Below, piece by piece: positions 9,641 to 19,261 of a stretch of DNA of 64,000 bases. The DNA is taken from positions 558,001 to 622,000 of the forward strand of contig JANEZZ010002066.1 in assembly GCA_026122225.1 (NCBI GenBank), written 5' to 3'. The DNA comes from Heloderma charlesbogerti. Taxonomy: Eukaryota > Chordata > Lepidosauria > Squamata > Helodermatidae. The position numbers were made by a program, and so were the translations under genes. The stretch's first letter is position 1. Each line of letters opens with the position of its first letter. Under the pieces are notes generated by a model. The model saw nothing but the letters and a program-made list of their open reading frames with translations. It searched no databases and was not told where the DNA came from.

Positions 9641-9721
9641 TTGAGAGAGAGAACAAAACACAAATTGGAACTTGGGATGCTGGAGAAATTTGAGACAGAT
9701 TAAAATGAGCTCAGATTTCTA

Positions 9722-9939
9722 AGAATCCAACCTGCGGAATCTACTGCAGAGCACCCCCCTCAGGCCATGTGGAGTCCATGGACTTGTGGATGATTTTTTT
9801 ACTTTCCTGAAATTTATGCATATAGATCCATAGAAAAATATGTAAGTTTCTGCTGAGGCAACATTGAATGAAATGGGGGGCAATACACTAAATGTTACAT
9901 ACTGAGGTAAATTATGTAAATACTTATGTAAATATTTAC
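9722..9939. mobile_element. Old AT-rich repeat, copy 1 (host of copy C)
   Basis: Shares the ordered blocks CTGCGGAATCTACTGCAGAGC, GTTTCTGCTGAGGCAACATT and AATGTTACATACTGAGGTAA with 11195-11557. After copy C it resumes at about 10548-10605 with AACACAGACAGAGGGATTTT and ATATATCCCTA. It probably belongs to an older hAT-like family with a CATCCCTA-like end. Confidence 0.5.
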
Positions 9940-10547
9940 TAGGGATGGATGAAAGGGACTTACCTGGTCCCGCAGCTTGCTTTGCGGTGGGGGGGAGGCA
10001 CTTTGCTTCTCCCCCCGAAGTTCAGGTGAGGGGGGGAGGCGCCCCGCCTCGCCCGGCCGAAATTCAGGCTGGGGGGGAGGCGCCCCATCCCTCGCCGCTG
10101 AAATTCAGTCCGGGGAGGAGCACCCCGTCTCCCCGGCAGCGAAAAAAAAAGTAAAGTAAAAAAACACACACACACACCCGTGATAGGCTATGTAATGATT
10201 TATGTAGCCTATCATGGCTAGATTTCCAAAGTCAGCCATGATAGGCTATGTAAATCGTCATGTAGCCTATCGCAGGTGACTTTGGAGAAAGAAAAAAAAA
10301 GCGCGTACGCAACTGGCGGTGCCCATGGGGCGCCGCCATTTGCATTCCTTAGTTTGGCATGTCTAGTCTATTTGCGTTGCCCTTATTTTCACCGTAGTCT
10401 ATGTAACTCTTTATGTAGACTAGACGTGCCAAAATAAGGAACACAAATGGTGACGCCCCATGGGCGCCGCCATTTGTGTATGCGCTTTTGTTTTTTCAAA
10501 GTCACCCGTGATAGGCTACGTGACGATTTATGTAGCCTATCACAGCT
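9940..10547 (+). mobile_element. GC-rich palindromic hAT element, copy C (right arm lost)
   Basis: Left end TAGGGATGGATGAAAGGGAC, donor-like ACTTACCTGG (outward), four GGGGGGAGGCGCC repeats, two ATAGGCTAYGTAA hairpins, one CAAATGG..CCATTTGC pair, then a fusion: the first GTAGTCTA palindrome is cut at its stem and joined to the middle of the central palindrome (10364-10376). It ends after a single ATAGGCTACGTGA hairpin. The GC arm, right splice-like site and right terminus are missing. Confidence 0.82.
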
Positions 10548-10605
10548 GACAATCCATGAAACACAGACAGAGGGATTTTACACTGTCCATATATCCCTAA
10601 CTGGA

Positions 10606-10958
10606 ACACAGCTGAGACTGAAAATCAACATTTTCCTGGGACATTGTGCTCAAGTTCCTTCATTTTAAAAATGTGCACAAATATGCAAACATTTGGAGAG
10701 AAAAAATACACACAGCATCACTTTATCCTATGTGGAAACAGTGTACATTTCTGAAATGAGCACCAAAAATATGCATATTTGGAAAAATGCACACAGAAAA
10801 AAAACAGGGTTTATTTGAAGGGGGGGTGTTTGGTTTTTTTTTTTACAAAGAATAATCTGCTAAACAATGTGGAAACAGGTTAGAATGATCTCTGGTGTGC
10901 AAATCTGTCAACCTGTTCAGAAATGGACTTCACAGAATCGTCCCTCCCTACAGTGTAT
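10606..10958. other. AT-rich unassigned sequence
   Basis: Contains A/T homopolymer runs and ATGCATATTTGG-type motifs reminiscent of AT-rich hAT MITEs, but no defined ends. Confidence 0.3.
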
Positions 10959-10959
10959 T

Positions 10960-11075
10960 TGGGCAGCCAACCACAGGTGTGTAGGACTGCACCTCCCATC
11001 ATTGCCACACTGGCTGGGAATTATGAGAGTTGCAGTCCAAAATACCTGGAGGGCACCAGGTTGGGGAGGATTGGG
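10960..11075. mobile_element. Palindromic MITE fragment (ACAACATCTGGAGG type)
   Basis: Shows the inverted pair CTGCACCTCCCATCATTGCC / ATTATGAGAGTTGCAGTCC and the end CTGGAGGGCACCAGGTTGGG. The same end occurs at 15262, 18165, 43330 and 45745. Widespread squamate short DNA element (recalled). Non-coding. Confidence 0.5.
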
Positions 11076-11141
11076 TGATTTCATGCTCATCCTGTATCTC
11101 CTGGAAACAGGAGCCCATCATCACACCTTCTTCATTTAGTT

Positions 11142-11194
11142 GGGGGAGTTCTCGGCCTCACCGAGATCCGTCGCGGAATTCTCTGACATCCCTA
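11142..11194 (+). mobile_element. Right-end remnant of a GC-rich hAT
   Basis: Only about 53 bp remain: TCGGCCTCACCGAGATCCG followed by GCGGAATTCTCTGACATCCC and TA, identical in layout to the right ends of copies H, I and M. No left counterpart nearby. It is likely a deletion product. Confidence 0.65.
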
Positions 11195-11557
11195 GAATGT
11201 GACCTGCAGAATCCACTGTGGAGCAACCCTCTCAGGCTGTGAGGAGTCCATCGACTTTCAGGTTTTTATTTTTATTTTTGTTTTTACTTTCTCAGAATGT
11301 ACGCATATTTATTTGTAGGAAAATGTGCATGTTTCTGCTGAGAAACGTTGGATGGAATGGGTGACAACATGCTCAATGTTACGAACTAAGGTAAATTATA
11401 TAAATTGTTGTGACCCCTCTTACAGAATTATTTGCGTATTTTTCCACATAATTAAAAAGTTTGCATCTGCCTGTGAGTGGGTGATGGAACACAAGGCACC
11501 TGACAGTCTGCGACAAACAGACAGAGCAGATTTTGTGCAGTCCACACATCCCTACTT
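11195..11557. mobile_element. Old AT-rich repeat, copy 2
   Basis: Parallel to 9722-9939: CTGCAGAATCCACTGTGGAG, TTTCTGCTGAGAAACGTTGG, then CAGACAGAGCAGATTTTGTG and CACACATCCCTA. The presence of both halves here shows that copy C at 9940 interrupted and partly replaced the first copy. Confidence 0.5.
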
Positions 11558-11913
11558 CCACCCAGGAACCACAATTATTAGAGATGAGCACAAATGACCC
11601 CTTGAAATTCTCTACCCTATTTGTGGGCAGAAAAATGTGGGGAGGGGAGAAATTCACTTAATTTCTCCAGCAGGAGGAGAACTTTCTCACAGGTAGGGCC
11701 CACCACTGGCATGGTATTCACACAGCCTCTTCTTTTTCCCCTAAGGGCTTTGTGGGGAGGGGAGTTGCACTATCATTGAAAGTGGCAACAGCAGCAACAG
11801 TGTTGGCATTCTGACCCCCCCCCATTCTGTATTGTCTACAATACCCCATAACTAGCTCCATTCTGGGGTATTGTGCAGGGGGCGAGGGGGGGGGAAGAGA
11901 GGGAAGGCAAAAC

Positions 11914-12381
11914 TAGGAACGTCCATTGCCAGGAAATCTGGTCCTTTTGGGGTTTGGAGTTCTGCAGAATGTCCAACTTAGCTTGCATTTGTGAGCCAAG
12001 CCATGGGTTTTCCCTGAACTCTGGAGATTGGCGGTGGGCGGGGGGAGGAGTTGTGTGTCCAACTATAATTTGCACAAATAAAGATTTGCATGAATTCCAC
12101 TTGCAATTTGCATAATGTGCTCAAATTACGGCCAAAATTTGCTTTGATTTGCACATTATGGCTGCGGTTTGCATAATTTGTGCAAATTGTGGCTGTCCTT
12201 TGCCCGATTTGCACAAATCATGCAAAATTCGGCCAAAATTTGCACAAACTGAAAAACACAGAAAATCCACTCAGCTGGCCCAAGTCAGGCTACACAGTGC
12301 AAAATGGGCTGAATGCCAGGGGCTGAGCCAATTGCAGTTCATCGAGCTCCACCCCTCAGATAGATTCCTCTGACATCCCTA
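11914..12381. mobile_element. hAT-type MITE nested in family Z element
   Basis: Starts TAGGAACGTCC and ends CTGACATCCCTA, with flanks GGCAAAAC and GGAAAAAC (7 of 8). The right half is filled by an irregular array of ATTTGCA-related motifs. No coding potential. Confidence 0.7.
12060..12250. repeat. Irregular ATTTGCA-motif array
   Basis: About a dozen degenerate units related to ATTTGCACAAAT or its complement, on both strands (for example AATTTGCATAATG, GATTTGCACATTATGG, AATTTGTGCAAATTG). The spacing is irregular, so this is not a simple tandem repeat. The pieces are mutually complementary and could form several small hairpins. Confidence 0.6.
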
Positions 12382-12785
12382 GGAAAAACTCATCCCAAAA
12401 TGCAGAAGAAATGCTGTGGAAATTCTGCAAAGTGGGCTTTTGTTTCTCAGGACTTTTTGGAGAAAAATGTCTCCTTACAAATTTTGGCTCAGCTCTTTGG
12501 GGTTTAGCACCTTTCCCAGGATCTTCCAAATCTTACATTCCTGAGGCTAAGTTGTGGATAGATGTCATCTCTAACACAGGTGCAGAGAGACTATTATGCA
12601 ATGAAAGACAGGACGTTCATACACAGACCTTGGCCACCTCATATGTAAGGTAAGTGTAACCCAGCCCACGAGAATTTCCCAAAATTTCTTCTCTTTTCAA
12701 TTTCTTTTCAAAAGCACATTTTTGTATATCAAATTGAATGAGAATGGTCAAAAATAATGTGGGAGAAATTTTCAGCACAGCACTA

Positions 12786-13417
12786 ATAATTATGCCCATG
12801 CTATTATTGCTTATATCTTTGTCTTATATTTTGTATGCACACACACAGAGACACACACACACAACACAAGTTAATGGAATTCTCTCACTCTGCTAGCAGA
12901 ACTGTATGAATAATGCATCAGGGTATTCATTTCTTTCCTTACACCCCCAGTCTTTCCTCTTGTATTTCTTACATAAAGCCAACTGCCAGATTTAGCTGTC
13001 AGTTCCATGGACTTAAAGACTGAGTTGAATCATATAGTCAGGCATTTCTCATTAATAACTGGGTGAATCAATAGTAGATAAGATGCTTAGCACAGTATAC
13101 CTGGAAAATAATAGAAAGCTACTGAGTTTATAACAGCTTGGTCATTAAACACCTGTCTAATGTTTGGTGTGAACAGATCTCAAGAGCTGCTTGTTCAACC
13201 TGTCCAAAATTCCATGGATCGCAGACACAGGCTTTGCTGCAGTTGCACAGAAGTTCTTTATCACTGGCATCAACAATTATTATGCAAGTTCTGGAAAGTA
13301 TGGATGCCTATCATCAATGTATTTTCATCACTGAAAAGAGTAAAAACAACAACAACAAATACACATATAGCTGATGTAACAGGCCAAATCATGGGATCAC
13401 ATATTTTACATACATTG
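12786..13417. other. AT-rich unassigned sequence with short (CA)n
   Basis: A (CA)n tract lies at 12838-12863. The rest has no recognised repeat or exon. Confidence 0.4.
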
Positions 13418-13556
13418 ATAGATTGATTGATTTTTATTACATTTCTATACTGCCCCATAGCTGAAGCTCTCTGGGCAGTTTACAAAAGTTAAAACATTAA
13501 AATACAATATACAAAGTTTAAAAACCATTTACATAAAACATACGGACAATATATAA
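13418..13556 (-). mobile_element. L2-clade LINE 3' end, part 1
   Basis: TTGATTTTTATTACATTTCTATACTGCC is the complement of the typical L2-type 3' tail, followed by AGCTCTCTGGGCAGTTTAC. It continues after the CR1 insertion at 14343. Confidence 0.65.
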
Positions 13557-14342
13557 TGATCAGCACTGGACTGAAAGCAACAGAATGAAATTTAATTGGG
13601 ATAAATGCCACGTTCTGCACCTAGGAAAAAGAAATTGAATGCAGTTACAAGATGGGGGATACTTGGCTCAACAATACTGCAAGAAAGAAGGATCTGGGAA
13701 TTGTGGTAGATCACAAGCGGAATATGAGCCAACCATGTGATGTGGCTGCAAAAAAGGCCAATGCTCTTTTAGGCTGCATTAATAGAAGTATAGCTTCAAA
13801 ATCTTGGGAAGTACTCATTCCCCTCTACATAGCACTGGTTAGGACTAATCTTGAGAAGGCCTTTAAGAAGGATGCACACAAACTGGAAAAGGTTCAGAGG
13901 AGGGCAACAAGGATGATCAGGAGACTGGAAACAAAGCCCTATGAAGAGAGACTAAAAGACCTGGGCATGTTTAGCCTTGAGAAGAGAAGACTGAGGGGAG
14001 AGATGATAGTGCTCTTCAAGTACTTGAAATGTTGTCACAGAGAGGAAGGCCAGGATCTCTTCTCAATCATCCCAGAGTGCAGGACATGGAATCATGGGCT
14101 CAAGTGACAGGAAGCCAGATTCCGGCTGAACATCAGGAAAAACTTCCTGACTGTTAGAGCAATATGACAATGGAACCAATTACCCAGGGAGGTGGTGGGC
14201 TCTCCCACACTGGAGGCATTCAAGACAAGGCTGGACAGCCATCTGTCAGGGATGCTCTGACTTGGATTCCTGCACTGAGCAGGGGGTTGGATTTGATGGT
14301 CTTATAGCTCCCTTCCAACCCTACTATTGTATGATTCTATGA
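13557..14342 (+). mobile_element. CR1 LINE, 5'-truncated, inserted in L2
   Basis: Reads from the end of the RT domain (frame starting MGDTWLNNTARKKDLGIVVD at 13652) through to a tail ending TACTATTGTATGATTCTATG. The frame 13652-14107 is the conserved C-terminal segment with GCINRSIASKS, followed by a stop where longer copies continue. It splits an older L2 copy. Confidence 0.85.
13652..14107 (+). pseudogene. CR1 ORF2 C-terminal remnant
   Basis: 151 codons homologous to the C-terminal part of the CR1 copy at 4084-4659 (shared VDHK.NMSQPCDVAAKKANA and [15 protein letters not shown]). The catalytic RT palm is absent because of 5' truncation. Not a functional gene. Confidence 0.8.
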
Positions 14343-14730
14343 ACTAAAAACAACTTTGAACTAAAAACAATTTAACAGAAAAGAAAACTCAACAATAAAA
14401 CAACACAGCTTAAAACTACTTAAAGCTTAAAAACTCTGAAGACGTTTTTACAGAGCTTACAAGAATCACCACAAGGAACAAGAGTTCTAAGAAGGGAAGG
14501 CCTGCCTGAATAACTGTCTGTAATGTCTGCTTAAAAACCTTCAAGTAGGTCAGCAAGCGCATTTCAACTAGCAGGTCATTCCACAACTGAGGGGTGGCAA
14601 AAGAAAAGGTCCTCTTTGGTGTGGCTGCCAATTTCACATTAAGCAGTTGCAGCAGAGAGCCCTCAGAGGACCTTACATGGTGGACTGGGACGTAGAGGAG
14701 AAGGCGCTCTCTACATTTCTTTGAGAGTGG
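14343..14730 (-). mobile_element. L2-clade LINE, part 2 (ORF2 C-terminus)
   Basis: The minus-strand frame contains LAATPKRTFSFATPQLWNDL and LLTYLKVFKQTL, the characteristic L2-clade C-terminus (compare 48370-48755). With 13418-13556 it is one copy split by CR1. Confidence 0.75.
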
Positions 14731-14734
14731 TGTA

Positions 14735-14956
14735 GTGGTTAGAGTGTTGGACTGAGACTGGGACTCAGGAAACCCAGGTTCAAGTCTCCACTCAGCCATG
14801 AAACTCACTGGGTGACTTTGGGCCAGTCACTGACTTTCAGCGTGACCTACCTCACAGGGTTGTTGTGAGGATAAAATTGAGAGGAGGCAGAGCATGTAAG
14901 CTGCCTTGTGACCCTTGCAAGAGGAAAAAAAGGTGTGATATAAATGTAATAATAGA
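14735..14956 (+). mobile_element. Sauria-type tRNA-derived SINE
   Basis: Has the head GTGGTGTAGTGGTTAGAGTG, the B-box region GGTTCAAGTCTCCACTC, the body CTCACTGGGTGACTTTGGG, CCTCACAGGGTTGTTGTGAG, and a BovB-like 3' end GTGATATAAATGTAATAATA. The 3' similarity to BovB suggests trans-mobilisation by that LINE. Confidence 0.88.
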
Positions 14957-14989
14957 CAGAATTAAAAAAATAAAATATAGAACACTTAG

Positions 14990-15110
14990 AGCACAATCCT
15001 ATGCATGTTTAGACAGAGAAAAGACCTACAACTCCCAGCATTCCCCAGCCACCATGGCTGGCTTAATAATGTTATTTTTTGTCCCTGCAGATTTTTAGGA
15101 TAGGTGCAGT
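14990..15110. mobile_element. Short MITE-like fragment
   Basis: GAGCACAATCCTATGCATG and CTACAACTCCCAGCATTCCC are pieces of two widespread squamate short repeats. Boundaries are unclear. Confidence 0.35.
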
Positions 15111-15261
15111 GGTTCATGTTGAGACGGAGTTCTCAAATGGAGGGAGAATTATTAATCCCCCCCCCAATTTTGGAGCAATTTGTATAGAAATGGCATACAC
15201 ATCATAGAGTTGTCCCGCATCAAGAAATCTGCAAAATTTCAGAAGACCAATAGCCAGGTGT

Positions 15262-15320
15262 AAAGTTGTAGTCCAAAACATCTGGAGGGCACCACATTGC
15301 CTTCCTCTGGAAAAAGCCAC
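15262..15320. mobile_element. Palindromic MITE fragment (CTGGAGGGCACC type)
   Basis: GTTGTAGTCCAAAACATCTG followed by GAGGGCACCACATTGCC. Same family as 10960 and 45745, only one arm retained. Confidence 0.45.
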
Positions 15321-15539
15321 CCAGGATGCAGTCATGCTAGATCCAAGTAGAGTAATATCTTTACTATAACCTTACTGCCATATCCTTACTATGGTCTGTA
15401 ACTTTAAATGGGACATCAGCATATAAAAGACCTTGTTTTAATTTAAGTCAGTTGCTCACATAGAAACAAGAAATCAAGCCTCTGTAAATAGCAAGTGAAA
15501 TCAAATAGTTCACTGATCCAAAAGCATTTAGCATGAGAC

Positions 15540-15792
15540 TAGGCCTGTGTGAAAACACAATACACAAGTCAGTTACAAATGGGAATGTCTGAGAATTTCA
15601 TTTTTGCTCCCAAAGCATGTAAGCATGCCTTGTTTACAACTTTGAACATGAGCCCGAGCATGTGTCTGTCGAAAATGTTCATAAATGGCTGGAGGTGTGT
15701 CCTTGGTCAATTTACGCAAATGTCCTAAACTTATGCAAATTTTGTTATTTGCACAAATGTTCCCTGTAGATCGAATCAACTCTGCTTTAGTC
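15540..15792. mobile_element. AT-rich hAT MITE, left part (host of copy B)
   Basis: Starts near TAGGCCTGTGTGAAAACAC and has GAATTTCATTTTTGCTCCC, related in reverse to the copies at 33315 and 37263. It resumes after copy B at 16730-16800 with TATGGAGGAAATTAATGACA. The ends are degenerate. Confidence 0.4.
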
Positions 15793-16721
15793 TAGGGATG
15801 GACGAAAGTCCCTTACCTGATCCCGATGCTTGCTTCACGGTGGCGGGGAAGCGCTCCGTCCCTCCCCCTGAAATTCTGGCTGGGGGGGAGGTGCCCCATC
15901 CCTCCCCAAAACAATTCTGGCCGGGGGGAGGCACCCCATCCCTCCCCCCCAAAATTTTGGCTGGGGGGAAGGCGCCCCATCCCTCCAGCCGCGAAACCTC
16001 CTCTCCTGCCGGGACGCAAATGGCAGCGGCCGTAGCCGCCGCCGTTTGCATCCCTGCAGTCAGCCGTGATAGGCTAAGTAAAAGTTTACGTAGCCTATCA
16101 CGGCTGATTGTAAAAAAAAAAAAACGCGTATGCAATTGGCGGTGCCCATGGGCGCTGCCATTTGCATTCCTTATTTTGGCACGTGTAGTCTACGTAAACA
16201 TTTATGTAGACTACAGCAAAAATAAGGGGAACGCTATTTGCGTTCCCCTTATATTCGCCATAGTCTACGTAAATGTTTACGTAGACTACACGTGCCATAA
16301 TAAGGAACGCAAATGGCGGCGCCCATGGGCGCCGCCATTTGCGTACGTGCTTTTTTTTTTTACAGTCAGCTGTGATAGGCTACGTAAACTTTTACGCAGC
16401 CTATCACAGTGTTTTTTTAAAATCTAGCCATGATAGGCTACGTAAATGTTTACGTAGCCTATCACGTTTGTTTGTTTGTTTGTTTGTTTTACTTGGAAAT
16501 GGTGGTGGTGGCAGCCGGTCGGAAGACCAGCCACCACAGCCGCTGCAGCCTAACTGCCGCCGAACCACCACCGGAGCTGCCGCCGCCAGGAACATTCGAA
16601 CAAGGTAAGTCCCGTCCAGGGGGGGCGGGGGGGCAGACCGTTTCTCCACCAATTTCGGGGGGCCGAAAGCACTGGCATTCGGCCTCCCCGAGATTCGTGG
16701 AGAAATTCTCTGATATCCCTA
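15793..16721 (+). mobile_element. GC-rich palindromic hAT element, copy B (complete)
   Basis: Starts TAGGGATGGACGAAAGTCCC, ends CTGATATCCCTA, flanked by an exact duplication CTTTAGTC (15785-15792, 16722-16729). Outward splice-like blocks at 15812-15819 (minus) and CAAG/GTAAGT at 16601-16610 (plus). Four GC repeats in the left arm; palindrome array about 16055-16466; ATG-led GC arm from 16499 with GCAGCCGGTCGGAAGACC. Closely related to copy A. No transposase. Confidence 0.9.
16055..16466. repeat. Nested palindrome array of copy B
   Basis: Same order as in copy A: one ATAGGCTA hairpin on the left, CAAATGGC pair, GTAGTCTACGTAA hairpin, central AAGGGGAACGC hairpin, the mirror images, and two ATAGGCTACGTAA hairpins on the right. 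A poly(A) run (16110-16123) on the left is mirrored by a poly(T) run (16351-16361) on the right. Confidence 0.88.
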
Positions 16722-16825
16722 CTTTAGTCTATGGAGGAAATTAATGACATCTGTGTACATTTAGGAAATGTGCACATATCGAAGAGGGGAAGGTTGTGCA
16801 AATTGAACAGGGGAAAGTTGCACAG

Positions 16826-17022
16826 ACATTGTTATCTTTTTGGCACTTGGTTAAGACCTTTCTCTTCTCTCAGCCATTTGGCAGCATATGATGAGTTTTT
16901 AATCAGGTCCTGGATTTGTATACTTTGTATAATGTATCCTTAATGGTTTTTAATCTTTGTAAACTGCACAGAGAGCTTTGGCTATGGGGACCTATAGAAA
17001 TGTAAATTCTTGTCATCATCAT
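16826..17022 (+). mobile_element. L2-clade LINE 3' end
   Basis: GGCACTTGGTTAAGACCTTT, TCTCAGCCATTTGGCAGC, then TGTAAACTGCACAGAGAGC and the tail ATAGAAATGTAAAT. Matches the L2 3' ends at 63270 and 48700. Confidence 0.65.
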
Positions 17023-17092
17023 GTCATATTTGATTGCTGCTCAGTTGCACAGGTTTCCTGATCACACAAAGCGAGCAGCGATGATCACTAGG

Positions 17093-17521
17093 AATGGGCA
17101 AACGCACCCATGCCTGCATACGGAGCGAGCCACCAGATGGTCCCTGGGTGCCCACTGAGAGCTTGCAGTTCCTATTCTTCCCCTAAGCCACCATTCTGCA
17201 TAAAAATCGTGAGCATGCTACTCACATGAATCACAATTTGCATAAAATGGCAGCTATAATAGTGCCATTTGCAAAAAAGGTCACCTGTAATTTTGCATAA
17301 ATGGCACTATTTACAGCTGCTATTTTACACAAATTGCAATTTACATAAGTAGCATACCCATGATTTTTGTGCAAAATGAGGAGCCGGGAAACAAAGAGCT
17401 TCCCCGACTCAGTGCACACCTAGTCGGGCCAGCTTGGCGGTCTGCAGACTGGTACCCAGGTGGTCAAGCTGGTGAGAACTCTCCAAGTTCCATCCCCAGC
17501 CTGGAGTCCTCCGTCATCCCT
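17093..17521. mobile_element. AT-rich hAT-type MITE
   Basis: Starts TAGGAATGGGCAAACGC and ends TCCGTCATCCCTA, with flanks ATGATCAC / GCGATCAC (6 of 8). The central block around AAATGGCAGC..GCTGCTATTTT is an inverted repeat of CATAAATGGC units. Member of the same low-GC group as 27354-27846. Confidence 0.6.
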
Positions 17522-17724
17522 AGCGATCACAAATGTGAACAGGAATAGGTTAAGGGTTAGGGTGGGAAATCCTGGCAACCTCAGACATTGCTTGTTACCC
17601 ATCCCTAGGGACAAATGACATCAAGGTTCACATACGTAGCTTTCAAAACAACCTATTCATATCCAAGGGTACATCATCTATTCATCTTTTGTCTCATGAC
17701 CTTCCTCCAATCATCCTCCCCCGA

Positions 17725-17862
17725 CCCCGCATTGTATATTCATAACAACTCTGTGAGTTGGGAAAGGCTGAGGGACCATGACTGGCTGAAGGTCACCCAG
17801 TGAACTTCGTGACTGAACCAGGATTTCAACCTGGATCTCTAGTCTAACACTCTATCCAAAAG
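17725..17862 (-). mobile_element. tRNA-derived SINE fragment
   Basis: Complement of the Sauria SINE body: GAAGGTCACCCAGTGAAC, CCAGGATTTCAACCTGGATC and AACACTCTATCC. The tail region is missing. Diverged. Confidence 0.6.
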
Positions 17863-17869
17863 GTGGGGG

Positions 17870-18090
17870 ACCTATGGCCAGTGGAAGCTGGTGGCTTTGA
17901 TTTCAGTGGGGCTGTGAATCCATTCTGGGTTTCAGTCAGAAAATCATCCAGAACTCTACAGGAGCTAACCAAGGTGCTGAACCTATTGGGGGGGTAGTTT
18001 TCAGCACTTTGGATAGCTCCTTTAGAGTTTTGGATGCTTCTGACTGAAACTCAGAATGGATTCTGGGCCCCACCGGAATTGGAGCCACCA
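17870..18090. mobile_element. Foldback MITE (imperfect palindrome of about 200 bp)
   Basis: The left arm blocks GGCTTTGATTTCAGTGGGG, GAATCCATTCTGGGTTTCAG and GGAGCTAACCAAGGTGCTGA recur inverted as TTCAGCACTTTGGATAGCTCC, CTGAAACTCAGAATGGATTC and GCCCCACCGGAATTGGAGCC. The centre is near 17988. Stem-only structure with no coding content, typical of foldback MITEs. Confidence 0.75.
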
Positions 18091-18129
18091 ACCCTCTCTA
18101 CCTATGGACCTCCAGTTATTGTAGGAATG

Positions 18130-18215
18130 TAAATCCCATCAGCCCCATCCAATGATCCGGAATGATGGCAGTTTTAGTCCAACAACATCTGGAGGACCAC
18201 AGGTTCTCCAACCCA
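18130..18215. mobile_element. Palindromic MITE fragment (ACATCTGGAGG type)
   Basis: AAATCCCATCAGCCCCATCC / GGAATGATGGCAGTTTTAGTCC and CATCTGGAGGACCACAGG. Same family as 43330 and 45745. Confidence 0.5.
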
Positions 18216-19158
18216 GCTCTATCCAGTACATCATACTGGCACATGCAGCCAAATTTTCCCATCTGTTCCTGTTTCTATCCTTTACATGCTTTTTTAAGCC
18301 ATTTTGGTTACTGTGCTTCTATACAACTCGCCTTTTAAAGATGGCAATTAATTATCAAAGCCCTCCAAAGAGAAATAAAACTTTAGAGTCATTTTTCGTC
18401 TTGCAGCTTGATTGCGTCTTTGTTCTCCGGCGTTTGGTGATCTAATGTTCTGTAACAAACGTCTCTCCGATGCTCCGATTTCAAAGGCTGCCTGAACAGT
18501 TTTACAACTGTGCTCTCAAAATGAGCATAAGAGAGCTAAGTGGGCTGCTAAACTGCACTCTTCTTTGGAGATTTTGTTCCTAATTGGAGACCTGAAGTTA
18601 ATGAATTAAACAGGATTTTTACTTTATTTTCTTTTTTAAAGGAAGAGTGGGCTTTGACAAGCTAGCTGGATAGTAATTTGGTAGAAGAACTCTATGCTCA
18701 CCTAACTGAAGCTGTGTTGCTTCTGATGCTGTTTTATTGAGTGGACATTAGATTTCCCCAATGGGGGGGGGGAGATCCCCCCAGTGACAGGTCAACATAT
18801 ACAGGCTCCATATTAACAGTTAGATTTGTGGCCTGTATTTGCCAGTGGCTTGTGCTGCCAAAGAAATTGGTCATGTTTTCACCTTGGGAGTGAAGGGAGT
18901 GGAAGGCTCACTAACTTTTCGAGGTCACCTTCGAAGTCGGGCACATGCCCAAGAGAAGAATTAAAAAACCCATTCATATAAACAGTTTATCATCACAATC
19001 CCTGAGGCTGCTGTGTATTCTGTCTTGATCTTAACTGTCAGCAACCAAACTGCTTCCAGTAGCTCTTGCTGTCTCCAAAGTTTGGTTGTTGGTGCCAATC
19101 TAGGGAGGATTCCTTTAGAGCAGGGATTCTCAAATGGTGTGCCAAAACACAACATCAG
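18216..19158. other. Unassigned sequence, about 0.9 kb
   Basis: No recognised repeat over most of it. A segment GGATTCTCAAATGGTGTGCC (19124) resembles a Charlie-like hAT end but lacks a partner. No exon with plausible splice context was found. Confidence 0.4.
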
Positions 19159-19159
19159 G

Positions 19160-19245
19160 TACATAAGAACATAAGAAAAGCCATGCGGGATCAGACCAAG
19201 GGTCCATCTAGTCCAGCATTCTGTTCACACAGTGGTAGAAAGGGG
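19160..19245 (-). mobile_element. CR1-like LINE 3' end (TTCTTATG tail)
   Basis: Starts ACATAAGAACATAAGAAAAGCC and continues GGGATCAGACCAAGGGTCC and ATTCTGTTCACACAGTGG, the exact complement of the tail at 45190-45268. Confidence 0.65.
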
Positions 19246-19261
19246 GCTGGAATCTGCCTTG

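Larger units (their letters stand above)
11579..12785. mobile_element. AT-rich hAT element, family Z (complete, hosts another hAT)
   Basis: Starts TAGAGATGAGCAC and ends CAGCACAGCACTA, flanked by ACAATTAT (11571-11578) and ATAATTAT (12786-12793), 7 of 8 matching. Near the right end it carries TAAG/GTAAGTG (12657-12666), again an outward 5' splice-site consensus. The second copy is at 49778-50816. Interrupted by the element at 11914-12381. Confidence 0.72.

Noticed and set aside
14735..14956. Functional tRNA gene at the SINE head
   Set aside because: The head cannot be folded into a complete cloverleaf with a normal anticodon arm; body and tail are those of a SINE.
15798..16427. 209-codon open frame in copy B
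   Set aside because: Crosses the GC repeats and the palindrome core. Long only because these repeats lack stop codons in some frames; not preserved in copies E or F.
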